Below are positions 27,626 through 37,563 of a stretch of 64,000 bases of DNA, in pieces. How positions within the stretch are numbered: the stretch's first letter is position 1; each line of letters opens with the position of its first letter. Origin of the DNA: Candidatus Fukatsuia symbiotica (lineage in GTDB: Bacteria > Pseudomonadota > Gammaproteobacteria > Enterobacterales > Enterobacteriaceae); NCBI RefSeq assembly GCF_003122425.1, contig NZ_CP021659.1:2604001-2668000 (forward strand), read 5' to 3'. The position numbers and the translations under genes were made by a program. The notes below the pieces were generated by a model. That model had not been told where the DNA came from. It made no database searches and saw only the letters and a program-made list of their open reading frames with translations.

Positions 27626-27886
27626 TTACACTAACTTGATAATAATGGTTGTGATAGCAGCAATAGTTCCAACAAAACCAGATGCAATGGCTACGGGATA
27701 CCAGAATATTTCACGATATAATTTAGTTGTTTCTGCCGCTGTCTTCTTGCTATCCAAACTGAGTTTAGAAAACTCAGCATTTATCCTTGAGGTTTCAGCA
27801 CTGATTTTGGACGTTTCAGCCATAAGTTTTGCTATTTCTGCATGTATTTTTTCAGATTCCTGATTGTCCCATGTCTTGCTGGTCAT
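27626..27886 (-). CDS. Small coiled-coil membrane protein
   Basis: 86 residues with TTAGGAGACAGT before the ATG. The first 55 residues repeat a seven-residue pattern (AETSKIS, AETSRIN, AEFSKLS, AETTKLY) and form a coiled coil. The last 25 are one membrane helix (VAIASGFVGTIAAITTIII). It sits upstream of traD in the same direction, where F has traS/traT, but resembles neither. Intact. I do not recognise it. Confidence 0.6.
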   Translation of the reverse strand: MTSKTWDNQESEKIHAEIAKLMAETSKISAETSRINAEFSKLSLDSKKTAAETTKLYREIFWYPVAIASGFVGTIAAITTIIIKLV

Positions 27887-28035
27887 TTACTGTCTCCTAA
27901 AGAGTCTTGTGTTAATTAATTTCCATTTGAAAATAAATAAATTGATTATATTAATTTTATTTGTTGATGTACCTCAATCATAATGATGATAAAAACAACA
28001 TCCGCATGACTTTCTACTAAACGTTCTTTTAATTA

Positions 28036-28310
28036 GGCAACAAACCCACAGGTACGCCATTCATAATAGATGTTCTCAGCGTGTTTCCTCTCGTTCGGCA
28101 TACTGTGACCAACTGATGCGCAGTTATCGCCCGATCCATTACAATAGAAATGTAGGCACCATAGTATCAGGCAGTTACCTCTTGACCTGAAAAACATAAC
28201 AAACACAACTGCATCGCGACATTAAGACAGTTTACATCGCCGCGTTGTTGGATCAACGACAGATCAGATTCATTGAAAGTGTAGTGCTGAATAAGTTCAT
28301 CTTGGACTTC
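28036..28310 (-). pseudogene. Tn3-family transposase N-terminal remnant
   Basis: [20 protein letters not shown] and [20 protein letters not shown], then in another frame WSQYAEREETR and EHLL, match the N-terminal domain of Tn3-type TnpA. Several stops and frame changes are present. The rest of the gene is gone. The neighbouring 27887-28035 is AT-rich and holds only one MITE-end-like sequence (AATTAGGCAACAA). Confidence 0.65.
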
Positions 28311-28344
28311 AAAATCCTAGGTCTGATAGATCTTTCAGAGGGTT

Positions 28345-28635
28345 TTACCGTTTCATGATGGTGTAAAAGTTCTCATGAGAACCAATGTTAAGCAAGACAA
28401 CCTCTTGCGGTTTCCTTTTATCTGGCAAAAGTCGATATGCCAGTAAAGTTTCCTGTTTGTTGATTTTGAACTTGAAAACAAACACGCCGGCTAAATCGCC
28501 TTTTTTTTCTTTACCGATGGTAGGAGCAGCAGTAATCTCCATGACAACCTGATCGACCACTTTTTTATCGCGTGCAGGCATTTTTTTAACAACGCGATTA
28601 AACGTTGGTGTGCTAAGAATCTTCAACGACATCAC
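28345..28635 (-). CDS. RelE/ParE-family toxin
   Basis: 96 residues: STPTFNRVVKKMPARDKKVV, GKEKKGDLAGVFVFKFKINK and QETLLAYRLLPDKRKPQEVV, then NIGSHENFYTIMKR. This is the RelE/ParE toxin fold with the typical GSHENFY C-terminus. It overlaps its antitoxin gene by four bases. Confidence 0.82.
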   Translation of the reverse strand: MMSLKILSTPTFNRVVKKMPARDKKVVDQVVMEITAAPTIGKEKKGDLAGVFVFKFKINKQETLLAYRLLPDKRKPQEVVLLNIGSHENFYTIMKR

Positions 28636-28853
28636 ACACCAATGTGGTATTCAGACAGTTGACCCGCATCTGCCTCAGCAGTAGCGAGTAGCGTGCTCTT
28701 GATAAATTGAACGGGTAGTTCTGGATTATCCTCAACCACCTTCCCGAGACGCGCCCAATATTCGATCTGTTTTGGAATGGACCGATGTTCAGCAACGGCG
28801 CGCGGCCTGGCCATATCTACTAGTTCATTGGATAATTTCAATGGGATTGCCAT
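28632..28853 (-). CDS. ParD-like antitoxin
   Basis: 73 residues: MAIPLKLSNELVDMARPRAV then AEHRSIPKQIEYWARLGKVV fits the ParD-like antitoxin family whose members start with a ribbon-helix-helix. A GGAGGC ribosome site lies before the ATG. TTGATG and CATCAA around a 7-base spacer at 28863-28881 form a likely operator. It is coupled to the toxin by overlap. Confidence 0.75.
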   Translation of the reverse strand: MAIPLKLSNELVDMARPRAVAEHRSIPKQIEYWARLGKVVEDNPELPVQFIKSTLLATAEADAGQLSEYHIGV

Positions 28854-28881
28854 AGAGCCTCCTTGATGTTAATTGCATCAA

Positions 28882-29308
28882 TATACAACAATATACTACC
28901 TTTTGTAACCCGTGAATAAAAATAGGTCATTTTTTCGCAACCCATTATCTGTTACTACTGGTCTTGTTCTGCATTTAAAGGCCAGGGGGAGATTTAGCTT
29001 ATTAATTAACCTAATTTAGGTTGTAAAATGCTCAATTTTTGTATGTTAATTAAACTCTTGAGAAGACTTAGCTTATAAAATGCTTAAATACCAACCTTGT
29101 TGGTTATAAATAATACAAAGTGAAATCCCGCCCTGTTTAAAGACAATGAGCTAACATACCAACGCAAACGATAGTGGGTTGCACTCTTCTTTGTTTGTTC
29201 ACTCGCTACCTCAATGAAGATACTTGTGCCTAATAGTAAAGCTTGTCAACTACCTCACCACGGTGCTCGTCGATAAAGTGAATCTGAATCACAGGGTTTG
29301 CGATAGGC
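28882..29308. other. AT-rich intergenic region, no gene recognised
   Basis: About 430 bases between the ParD-like gene and an IS5 element. There are stops in every frame and no recognisable remnant, apart from the GTGCCTAATAGTAAAGC stretch near 29227, which resembles a MITE end weakly. Confidence 0.4.
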
Positions 29309-30086
29309 GGCACTGTTAACAAAGTAATTTAAAGACCTTAAGACAAGCGATGGCGAAATAAAGAAAAAAGGTGATATCAAGCTTATCAAAGCATAAAGCG
29401 AGTCTTTTGTGTTCTTTTATTTTGCCGAAGAAACGTTCAATGGCATTGCGTGTTTTATATTTTTCTTTATCTTTTGGCTGGATACCGGGATAAAGCGCGC
29501 GCTTGCAGCGAGGGATCACTATTCTGGCCTAATAAATTTGGACACTAAAGAAAGGAAAGACTTTCATATCAGTGCGTTGTCCTTCAGACAAACAGACACC
29601 CCTGAGATAATTGCCTGCAAGACCGACATGAATTTTGGTACTTATCCCTTTGCGCCCGCGCCCTATCGACTGAGGTCCTTTTTTTTTAAACTCCCTGAGC
29701 CGTGGCGGTGTACCAGCACTGTGGTGCTGTCTATCCAGACGTAATTAAGGCTGATTTTCTTTCTTTTCTGCAAGAGATAAAGCAAATGCCAGAATAGCCC
29801 ATTTTCACTCCAGCGTTTAAAACGCGTGTAAATCGTATGCCAATGGCCATAAAAAGTAGGCACATCACGCCAAGGGATACCGGTTCTCAATACGTATAAC
29901 ACTGCCGAGAAAAAGTGATAATGGCTGATACCCGCGGGTCTGCCTGGCCGCTTATAATACTTAAGAATATGAGGCTCGATTTCTTTTATAAAATCGGATG
30001 CCTTGATCGGATAATGTCTGTTTTTCATCCTTAACAACCCCACAAAAAGTGGATCTTATCTCAATATTCACTTTGTTAACAGTGCC
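29309..30086 (-). mobile_element. IS5-family element with 17-bp perfect terminal repeats
   Basis: GGCACTGTTAACAAAGT at 29309 is the exact reverse complement of the end at 30070-30086. The transposase inside is broken. No clear target duplication is visible next to the ends (AGGC on the left, AGGT on the right). Confidence 0.85.
29316..30043 (-). pseudogene. IS5-family transposase, frameshifted and internally deleted
   Basis: The N-terminal part (YYKRPGRPAGISHYHFFSAV, RTGIPWRDVPTFYGHWHTIY, then NYVWIDSTTVLVHRHGSGS with the first Asp) is followed in another frame by KGISTKIHVGLAGNYLRGV. The C-terminus is RNAIERFFGKIKEHKRLALC. The segment with the second catalytic Asp (DRGYDS-like) is missing. 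Not functional on its own. Confidence 0.8.
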
Positions 30087-30203
30087 AGGTATCTACACAT
30101 TTATTGTGATTAATGCTATTACTCTTTAGCATGCTCTCAACTTCTCTTTTGCCGGGCTCGATGCCCGGCTTGACCGCCATATCAGACGCGGGTTAAACGA
30201 CAT

Positions 30204-31484
30204 ATGACACCTTCAGATCCTCTTGCCTGTGCGATTAAAGATGTCGCCAGCGCTCAGAAGACCACCTTTGCCACCACTAAGGCCGTCTGGCGATTTCTCA
30301 ACAATGCCCGTATTACCTTCAGCCAGCTTAACGACCCGATTATTGCGTTCGCCCGTGAGGGCATTGCCTCAAGCCCACATTCATATGCTCTCGTGATTCA
30401 TGACGGGTCGGGTTTACAGTTCCAGTCGCATCATAAAAAGCAGAACCGCCTGCAGATGAGCCACGGCAGGGACATAGGGTATGAGCTACAAAGTAGCCTG
30501 CTGGTTGATGCCGCCTCCGGCCTGCCGGTTGCTCCTCTGGCCCAGACGTTGACAGACAGTGCGGGTTGTCACTCAACGCTGAAAGACGACACATCTGCCC
30601 CGCAGACCCATATGGATGCCCTGACGACGGATATCACTCGGCTCGAAGCCCTGGATATCGGCAAGACGTTGGTTCACATTATTGACCGTGAAGGGGACTC
30701 CATCGCCTACATGTGGGAACTGAGTGTTCAGGGTCTACGCTGGCTTATCCGTGGTAAAGAAGGTCACCGGGTTCAATATAAGGGTGAAACTCAAAAACTC
30801 GGCGAAGTCGCTGATGGTCTGGAATTTACAGTGAGAGCGGAGGTTGACTATAAAGGGAGAAAAGCGGGTCTGGCGATTAGCGAGGCCCCTGTGATAATCA
30901 CCCGGGTTGCCAGGCCAAAGCGTTCAGATAAGGAAACGGGCCGACGGATAAAAGCTCAGCCAGGGCACTCCCTGACTGTCAGATTGGTTGTGGCCCAGTT
31001 GAGTGATAATGAAGGCCGGGTGCTGGGGCGCTGGACGTTGCTGACGAATGTGGAGGACAAGCTCTGCGGGGAAGAGAGGGCGCAGTGGTATTATTGGCGC
31101 TGGAGCATTGAGTCGTTTTTTAAGCTGATAAAAGGTGCAGGGCATAACGTGGAGGCCTGGCTTCAGCACAGTGCGGTGCTACGCAGATTGCTGATAGTGA
31201 GTATGGCGTGTGTGCTGGCGTGGCGATTGCAGCGCGCAGAAGGAGAAGAAAATGCGCGTGCCCGGCAGTGGATATGTCGGTTATCGGGGCGACAACAAAA
31301 GCGTAGCCGACGTGAAAGCACACCGTCGCTGTTGGCAGGGTTAGCGATATTATTAAACACGCTAAAGTTATTGTCAGAATACCCCAGAAGAACTGACCCG
31401 GCTGGCAGTAAGAGCCCTGTGCCAGTTCGAAGATGTGTAGATACCTATGTAAGGGGTTGGGACGCGTTCATTACATTTCTCTAA
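30204..31484 (+). CDS. IS4-family transposase
   Basis: 426 residues. The N-terminal part (KAVWRFLNNARITFSQLNDP) is as in Tn5-like transposases. The DDE residues are in ALVIHDGSGLQFQSHHKK, VHIIDREGDSIAYMWEL and YYWRWSIESFFKLIKGAGHN (Y-R-E signature region). The ATG follows a purine-poor leader. I could not define the element's terminal repeats. The frame is intact. Confidence 0.85.
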   Translation: MTPSDPLACAIKDVASAQKTTFATTKAVWRFLNNARITFSQLNDPIIAFAREGIASSPHSYALVIHDGSGLQFQSHHKKQNRLQMSHGRDIGYELQSSLLVDAASGLPVAPLAQTLTDSAGCHSTLKDDTSAPQTHMDALTTDITRLEALDIGKTLVHIIDREGDSIAYMWELSVQGLRWLIRGKEGHRVQYKGETQKLGEVADGLEFTVRAEVDYKGRKAGLAISEAPVIITRVARPKRSDKETGRRIKAQPGHSLTVRLVVAQLSDNEGRVLGRWTLLTNVEDKLCGEERAQWYYWRWSIESFFKLIKGAGHNVEAWLQHSAVLRRLLIVSMACVLAWRLQRAEGEENARARQWICRLSGRQQKRSRRESTPSLLAGLAILLNTLKLLSEYPRRTDPAGSKSPVPVRRCVDTYVRGWDAFITFL

Positions 31485-31568
31485 CCTGATCGAAAATGCA
31501 ATAGGCTTATTAAGCAACTCGTTTATTGCCAGTTTGAACTGAATAGGCGGGAAAACTCCAATCACGAA

Positions 31569-32918
31569 TTAAAATTCACTCTGTTGCGCTTGCCACAATG
31601 AAAATTCAGAGCGACTTAAACCGTAACGCACCAATACACCTTCGTGTAATCTGCGCAGCTCGGCTATCACCAGATATTCAACATTTTCACGATCCATTTC
31701 AGGCACCTGTTTTTCCAATGTACGACGAATGACCTTAAGAGGCTCTTGTCCTTGCTGGATAACCGTTTCTCTCACGGTTTGATTGATAATATTTCTATAC
31801 ATTAACCGTAAGGGTTCGGGTTCGGACAGATTCTGTTTGATGGCTAAATACTCCTGTGTGGAGCGTTCATAAGCCCAGATATACAGATCACGTAACAATT
31901 CAATGCGAGTCATTTCATAGACACCAATAACCGCACGACTGTATGCCTGTTCAGGTACATCAATGAAGGTCAGAGGGCACAAATTAGCGCGGATCATCGG
32001 CAAGTTAGTCACTAGACGTGAAGTACGTTTATTCACATCTGCGAAAGGTTGTAGGTAAGGCAGATGAACCATAACAAAAAATGATTGTTCAAACGGATCA
32101 CTGATCTGATTTGCTTTATTTAGTATCCTGTCAAGTATCTCGCTGATTTGCGCCGGTACAGAAAGAGGGCGGTAAACACTCTTGCCAATATCAACAGCAT
32201 GTTGACGTAACCGGCCTTCATCAGCAGGGTTAGGCAGCAAGTTTTCCGACAAAATACTGTGCAGATTGAGCAATGTATAACGGTTGAAGCGGATAGTCGC
32301 TGCATTATCGATTAACAACTCTATGGCTGCTTTGTGATTCAGGATCATCTGCGTTTCAATGGCCGCTTTACCTTGAGATACCATGCCTTGTTCGATCAAT
32401 AGGCGGGTATCCAAGCGGGAATAGGTATTTCCTTCCAGATGACTCGATGCCCATGACAAATCGATCAATAAGCGGTTCAGGATCTCACGGCCATAAGTTC
32501 CGGCAGGGAGTTTAGCTTGTCCGGTATCCCCCATTTTTTTTAATTGACGACACAATGGCTCGGACAGGTAGCGTGTTTTATTGGGTTGGTAGCTTCCTAG
32601 AAAATCGCGCTGATAGCCTACTGGTGTGCGTATTGTGATGGGACGATCAACATAAGCAAGAATATCTACACTGTCCGCAGAAAGCGGAATGTGCTGAGGA
32701 AAGGTATCATCCGTGTTAGCTGCATCGGCTGACTTTATCGGAAAATAGCGCCGTGCACGTCCCTCACCAACGGCAATAATTTGTCCGGCTTCGGCCATTT
32801 TAGCAAGCCAGCGTTGGGCGGTGCGGCGTCTGATATTAGGATGGCTGGCCAGTACTTCAGCCAGCGTTAGCCCGGTAGATAACTGAATATTTTGCAAAAG
32901 ATCAGAGAGGGATGACAT
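31569..32918 (-). CDS. Fic-family protein with N-terminal winged helix and atypical Fic motif
   Basis: 449 residues. Residues 1-65 are a winged helix-turn-helix (LTLAEVLASHPNIRRRTAQR, WLAKMAEAGQIIAVGEG). Near 159 is SSHLEGNTY, the inhibitory-helix motif (S/T)xxxE(G/N). Near 290 the catalytic loop reads HLPYLQPFADVNKRTSRL. The usual Fic loop HPFxDGNGRxxR has its histidine replaced by Gln here, and the second Gly by Lys. The C-terminal part is a second winged-helix-like region. Fic proteins transfer AMP or other groups; without the histidine the canonical reaction is doubtful. A strong palindrome upstream suggests that it regulates itself. It lies between traG and traD, where F carries entry-exclusion genes. 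Confidence 0.82.
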   Translation of the reverse strand: MSSLSDLLQNIQLSTGLTLAEVLASHPNIRRRTAQRWLAKMAEAGQIIAVGEGRARRYFPIKSADAANTDDTFPQHIPLSADSVDILAYVDRPITIRTPVGYQRDFLGSYQPNKTRYLSEPLCRQLKKMGDTGQAKLPAGTYGREILNRLLIDLSWASSHLEGNTYSRLDTRLLIEQGMVSQGKAAIETQMILNHKAAIELLIDNAATIRFNRYTLLNLHSILSENLLPNPADEGRLRQHAVDIGKSVYRPLSVPAQISEILDRILNKANQISDPFEQSFFVMVHLPYLQPFADVNKRTSRLVTNLPMIRANLCPLTFIDVPEQAYSRAVIGVYEMTRIELLRDLYIWAYERSTQEYLAIKQNLSEPEPLRLMYRNIINQTVRETVIQQGQEPLKVIRRTLEKQVPEMDRENVEYLVIAELRRLHEGVLVRYGLSRSEFSLWQAQQSEF

Positions 32919-32925
32919 AGTTACC

Positions 32926-32999
32926 TTTGGCGCGATTTAAGGGTACGAGTGGCGCGATTATGGCGCCATTTTTATAATCGCGCCACATAATTGGCGCGC
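32926..32999. promoter_or_regulatory. Four-box TGGCGCG operator upstream of the Fic gene
   Basis: GTGGCGCGATTAT at 32949-32961 is a perfect inverted repeat of 32974-32986. Two more half sites (TTGGCGCGATT at 32927 and TTGGCGCGCA at 32991) flank it. All lie within 80 bases of the Fic start. The winged helix of the Fic protein is the natural candidate to bind it. Confidence 0.7.
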
Positions 33000-33134
33000 A
33001 TTATTTTGATGTCATTCCTCAGCTACCGGAAGGCTTTACGCCAAGCTGCATTAACTGTTCTTGTGGACAGAGTATATTTTGTTGTCTTTGTAGATAGCAT
33101 GGATAGTCGATGCATTGGGCGACGTTTTCTTAAC

Positions 33135-36100
33135 TCAGTTATCCACTGTCATCCTTTTGTATCGGTCGAAAAATAGCCCAATGAACACGCCCATCGGTAT
33201 AAAAACAATGCCAATGCACCCAACATAATAAGCTTGGCAGATACCAGGATAAACGGTATGGATAGTCACACGACAAAATAAAGCGACGGGATCAGCATCA
33301 ACATGACTCGCCAAGACAGCGTCTGAAACAAGCTGTTTATGATCATTGCCCACCCCTTTATTTTTTTTCTGTATTTCCAGTGCCCGCTGAGTTAGCGCAT
33401 CTTGACTTGCTACCCAAGGTAAACGTTGATTTTCAGTCGCGTTGTCATAATCTTTATCGAATTTTTGTTCTGCCTGCTGGTGAGCTGAACCACGGTCTTT
33501 TTGATCACTGTTTATACCCTCCTTAGCACTATTAATCTCCCTGTCAGCATGGGAAATATGCTGGTTTCCATCGCTCATCATCGAGTCGACTCTATTGGTG
33601 TTATCAGAGCGAATACTGGCAGCGTCAATCCGTGATTGAATGGCTGAGTTCCCCTGCTGCCAGGCATTTTCTCCAACCGATGTAACGGTGTTATTAACAT
33701 CAGACATCCCTTCTCCCAACTGTGCGCGACTGTTGTTAAAGTGACCGTCGACGCGGGCACGTAACTTATCTTCCATAAATTGACCCGCAAGCTGCTCCCG
33801 CTCTGCTCTAACCATGGGGCTGGCTGTATCCGTTAGTATAGCCTCAGCGCGCTCAGGACTGTGTGACTGAACATAATTCACAAACTCCTGCGTATAATTG
33901 CTTTGAGTTTGAGCGCTGGTTGTCTGTGCTGCTGAGGCCATTTGGCTGTACTCGTGGTTGCGATTAAGGCTGGCGGTATAGTGTTGATACCGGCTATCAG
34001 CAACACTCAGGGTGGTACCTAACTGCTCAATCTGAGCGTTTGCCGTATTATCTGCATGACTCCCTGACTGTGAAGTACGGAAACTTTTTAGCATCTCCCT
34101 GCCCTGACGAAAATCATTGGCTTCTTGGCTGGACTGGTCAATCGAATGATCTTGTGAGCGTGTTGCTTTTTCATCAGTACTACGGGTAGATGCATTACTC
34201 GCGGTACCGCTTACGCCGCCACGAAATTCAACGCCAGCAGCAACCCCCGTCGCCAACCCCGCCACTTTTCCAAAAATATGCCTGTCTGAATTGATATCGA
34301 CACGTCCCATAGCACTGCCTGAAAGCTCAGCCCTGCGGGACATATTATTTAACTCAGTAAAGGCTTGAGATTCGCTAATATTATTTTTCTCTGCATAGCG
34401 CTTGGCGGCTGACAGCATCTGATTAACCGCCTGGGTTTCTGATGTCCCTTGAGCACTGTCAATGCCCCGCGTTACCGTCGCGCTATTCCCCGTTTGCTGT
34501 GAAAATTGTTTAGCCTGGCTATAGGCGCTGTTACTGGTATGATTAAATCCAGCCAACGCGCTTTCAGCCTGGATCTGGCTTTCTCGCGCTAACCGTTGTG
34601 CCGTGCTGCTTTCTGTGCGACCAAAATTAATGTCCATTGGCAGCTTTGACAGGGCGGGAGTGGTGTTATATACCCTTTGTCCACTCCCTGTTTGCGTCAC
34701 CAGCGCCCCACTGCCTACCTGGGAGGTCATCTGACCATGCGAAAAGGCACTATTGGTATCCCATTTGTTACCTTGAACATTGTCTGTTTGCAGGTTGTTC
34801 AGTGACCAGGTGCCATCCACGGCTTGAGATGATGATTGGGTTGCCGCACTTTGCATCGCCGAGCCCAAATAACTCCCCGCTTGCGAAACCGCACTTCCCA
34901 GTCCTTTGACAATACCGTAAGCCAGGAACGGGATAGACAGCGCCAACCAACCGGCGGTGGTGCCAATATCGGAATATTGTTGCTGAACCATCGAGAGGTT
35001 TGACAGCGTAATAGGCGTCCCTGTGGTACGAGTTTTTAGATAAAAATTCATTGCGTTATTCATAATGGCAAATAACAGCGGCCAACTTTGCAAATACGCC
35101 AGGGTAAACACGTATCCTTTGAGCACCTCCAACGATAATAGGCTGATTAATGCTAGCACCATGATAATCGGAAATAAACCTATCAGCACCCCCGTCAGCA
35201 CCGTTTGCATAATGGGCAACTGCCGCATGGCAATGTTGGCCCCCGTTGCTTGTGACATACGCATTTTTGCATAAGAGGATTCGGTTGCGAGGTTCACCAA
35301 ACTGGCCGTATCACCGCTACGAGCTGCATAACCGACAATCCCTTTACGCAACGCACTTAAGGTGACATTACGTTTCATCATCACACTAGCACTTTGGCTG
35401 TTACCATAGAAATAACGGTAACTGTCTCCCATTAATTCACCGAATAAAACGGTGGCGTTAGGGTACCCTCCCAGGATTTGGCGTACATAATAGTGCCGAG
35501 TTTTCCCACCGGTGCTGGTATCCCGCCCCAATGCATTTTGTAGTTGCACCGCTGCCCATTGGCAAGTCTGGAATTGACCATTATCATCAAATACGCCGCG
35601 TAATGGACTCGGTCTACTGAAAATCAAGCTGTAGGGATCTTCGCTGTTCATTAACTCATCCAGCTGGTATTTATGGTTCAGCAACATATCGCCGACTACA
35701 CAATTTTGCACATAATCTGAGAACAATCCTGAAATCTGCGGGTGGGTTGACATAAAGTCAGTACTTTTCCCCATCAGATCGGCACCAAACAACATGCCGG
35801 TTTTACTGTAGGTCAGCGCATCCGGTTGATGGAATACCGTTTCGTATCCTTCGACCAAAGCATGACCCACGGTTGTGATCAATGAGGCAGGCAACACCAA
35901 TCCGACAGGCACATTATCGACCTGATAGACCGTCATAGGACGCGAGCTATCGATAATCTGTACCGGTAATCTGATAGCAATCAGCACACCAGAGACCAGC
36001 GTATAAATGCCTACCCATTTGAGCAGCGTCATCATATCGTGCCCTTTAATGTAAGCCATTGCTGCCACTACAACCGATAAAATCGTCGCCATACTCAGCA

Positions 36101-36194
36101 GGGCTTGCCAGTTACTTGATGTGGTAAACGCAGCTATCGCATTGAGAGAATCACGAAACCAGGCACCACCGGTGAGGGTATAAATGACATTCAT
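33135..36194 (-). CDS. traG: F-type mating-pair stabilisation protein TraG
   Basis: 1019 residues. The N-terminal third holds several membrane helices (ALLSMATILSVVVAAMAYI; VLTGVLIGLFPIIMVLALIS) and fits F TraG in pilus assembly. The C-terminal half is a long polar, Ser/Gln/Ala-rich periplasmic region used for mating-pair stabilisation and entry exclusion. It ends unusually in a hydrophobic segment (VGCIGIVFIPMGVFIGLFF). F TraG has 938 residues. The ATG lies one base after the traH stop. Intact. Confidence 0.88.
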   Translation of the reverse strand: MNVIYTLTGGAWFRDSLNAIAAFTTSSNWQALLSMATILSVVVAAMAYIKGHDMMTLLKWVGIYTLVSGVLIAIRLPVQIIDSSRPMTVYQVDNVPVGLVLPASLITTVGHALVEGYETVFHQPDALTYSKTGMLFGADLMGKSTDFMSTHPQISGLFSDYVQNCVVGDMLLNHKYQLDELMNSEDPYSLIFSRPSPLRGVFDDNGQFQTCQWAAVQLQNALGRDTSTGGKTRHYYVRQILGGYPNATVLFGELMGDSYRYFYGNSQSASVMMKRNVTLSALRKGIVGYAARSGDTASLVNLATESSYAKMRMSQATGANIAMRQLPIMQTVLTGVLIGLFPIIMVLALISLLSLEVLKGYVFTLAYLQSWPLLFAIMNNAMNFYLKTRTTGTPITLSNLSMVQQQYSDIGTTAGWLALSIPFLAYGIVKGLGSAVSQAGSYLGSAMQSAATQSSSQAVDGTWSLNNLQTDNVQGNKWDTNSAFSHGQMTSQVGSGALVTQTGSGQRVYNTTPALSKLPMDINFGRTESSTAQRLARESQIQAESALAGFNHTSNSAYSQAKQFSQQTGNSATVTRGIDSAQGTSETQAVNQMLSAAKRYAEKNNISESQAFTELNNMSRRAELSGSAMGRVDINSDRHIFGKVAGLATGVAAGVEFRGGVSGTASNASTRSTDEKATRSQDHSIDQSSQEANDFRQGREMLKSFRTSQSGSHADNTANAQIEQLGTTLSVADSRYQHYTASLNRNHEYSQMASAAQTTSAQTQSNYTQEFVNYVQSHSPERAEAILTDTASPMVRAEREQLAGQFMEDKLRARVDGHFNNSRAQLGEGMSDVNNTVTSVGENAWQQGNSAIQSRIDAASIRSDNTNRVDSMMSDGNQHISHADREINSAKEGINSDQKDRGSAHQQAEQKFDKDYDNATENQRLPWVASQDALTQRALEIQKKNKGVGNDHKQLVSDAVLASHVDADPVALFCRVTIHTVYPGICQAYYVGCIGIVFIPMGVFIGLFFDRYKRMTVDN

Positions 36195-36195
36195 G

Positions 36196-37563
36196 TTAGT
36201 GGCCTCCGAACCGGTAGTTACTCTGGTAACGGTTAAGTAAACGGCTAGAAACCTGCTGACGCATATAACTCATCTGACGATCAACCACCATCAATGCATC
36301 CTGCTGGATCTGTACCCGAGATTGGAGCCGCGCCATATTCTGGCTGGCCTGGTGTAGGCTGGCTTGCAGTTGCTTTACCGCCGGCGCGGGGTAGTGATTG
36401 CTCCCCAACATAACCCGCGCCTGTTGTATCAACTCCTGCATGTACTGCATCAAAATGTCATAACCGATGTAGTCTGAAAGCTGATACAACAACGTATTGG
36501 CAACGCCCAGGGATTGCGGATCAACCAAGTATTTCAGTACGGGTACAGCAGTGGAAGCAATGAAGCCTTTTTCCTGTTGAGTCAGTGGGGTATCGGTGAT
36601 GGCCTTGTTCTGAATGCTGCTTAACAGCTTTTTAACCTGCCCATTCATCGCCTGGTTTGGGCGGATTAAGACAGGGGTTAAGGTAGGATTTAAGCAGGCA
36701 TCCGCGGTATCGCAAGTATAAATTTTTGCGCTACCGCCATTCATCATCGCTTTGATAATATCTTCGTTGGTGGTTAACGGCACCAGCGTTTTTATTTTCC
36801 CCTGACTGTCGAAAACCAGCGTACCGGTTAGACTCATGGCAAATTCTTTTAGCTCTTTGTTATTGTCGAACAAGCGGTTTTTACTTAACGACTGCCACAT
36901 CAGATTTTTATTTTTCAACACTTGATCTTTCATCGAAGCACTCGCGCGATCAGTCACACGGTTATAACCACCGCCCAGTGTGCAACCTTGACGTGAGGCC
37001 GCCCAGTCAGCAAAAAGATTGCTCTCACCGGCGATGTCTTGGCAAACTTTTTGTTGTGATACCGCCGTGCGGGGCCATAGTCCACCCACAATCCCTTGCG
37101 CCGCCTGACAACTGGACATATTAGTACTATTCACATCTGAGGCGAGTTTCTGCAAAAAGTCCTTGGCTTGCTTCATTTCTGGCACGGTAGTTTGCAACGC
37201 CAGATCAAAAAAGTAACCGGCTGCATTACCCATGATTTGTTTGACAAAGCGTTGTAATTGTTCCCCATTGATATGGGAAAACGCGCCAAGATACGCATCG
37301 ATGCCACCGCATCCGGCGTTGAGCGCAGGCACAGTAATAGAAACCATTTGCACCTGTTTAACGGCAGTGCGCAGGTAAAGAGAGCCGCCGCTGGCATAGC
37401 CCGCCGCCTGTCCTTGCCATACTTGCGGCATTGAGGTGTTGCTGGCAAAACCCAGTTGGTCAAAAAACGCATTTAGATCGCTATTAACATCAGCGTGCAC
37501 GGTACAGTAGGTAGCCACAACCCATAAGGTTAGCCCTATCCCTACCTGCTTTAATGATTTCAT
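36196..37563 (-). CDS. traH: F-pilus assembly protein TraH
   Basis: 455 residues with a signal peptide (VGIGLTLWVVATYCTVHA). MPQVWQGQAAGYASGGSLYL and LNAGCGGIDAYLGAFSHING are the conserved TraH N-terminus. The C-terminal third is a coiled coil (LQASLHQASQNMARLQSRVQ). It is an outer-membrane-associated pilus extension component. Near F length (458). Intact. Confidence 0.9.
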   Translation of the reverse strand: MKSLKQVGIGLTLWVVATYCTVHADVNSDLNAFFDQLGFASNTSMPQVWQGQAAGYASGGSLYLRTAVKQVQMVSITVPALNAGCGGIDAYLGAFSHINGEQLQRFVKQIMGNAAGYFFDLALQTTVPEMKQAKDFLQKLASDVNSTNMSSCQAAQGIVGGLWPRTAVSQQKVCQDIAGESNLFADWAASRQGCTLGGGYNRVTDRASASMKDQVLKNKNLMWQSLSKNRLFDNNKELKEFAMSLTGTLVFDSQGKIKTLVPLTTNEDIIKAMMNGGSAKIYTCDTADACLNPTLTPVLIRPNQAMNGQVKKLLSSIQNKAITDTPLTQQEKGFIASTAVPVLKYLVDPQSLGVANTLLYQLSDYIGYDILMQYMQELIQQARVMLGSNHYPAPAVKQLQASLHQASQNMARLQSRVQIQQDALMVVDRQMSYMRQQVSSRLLNRYQSNYRFGGH

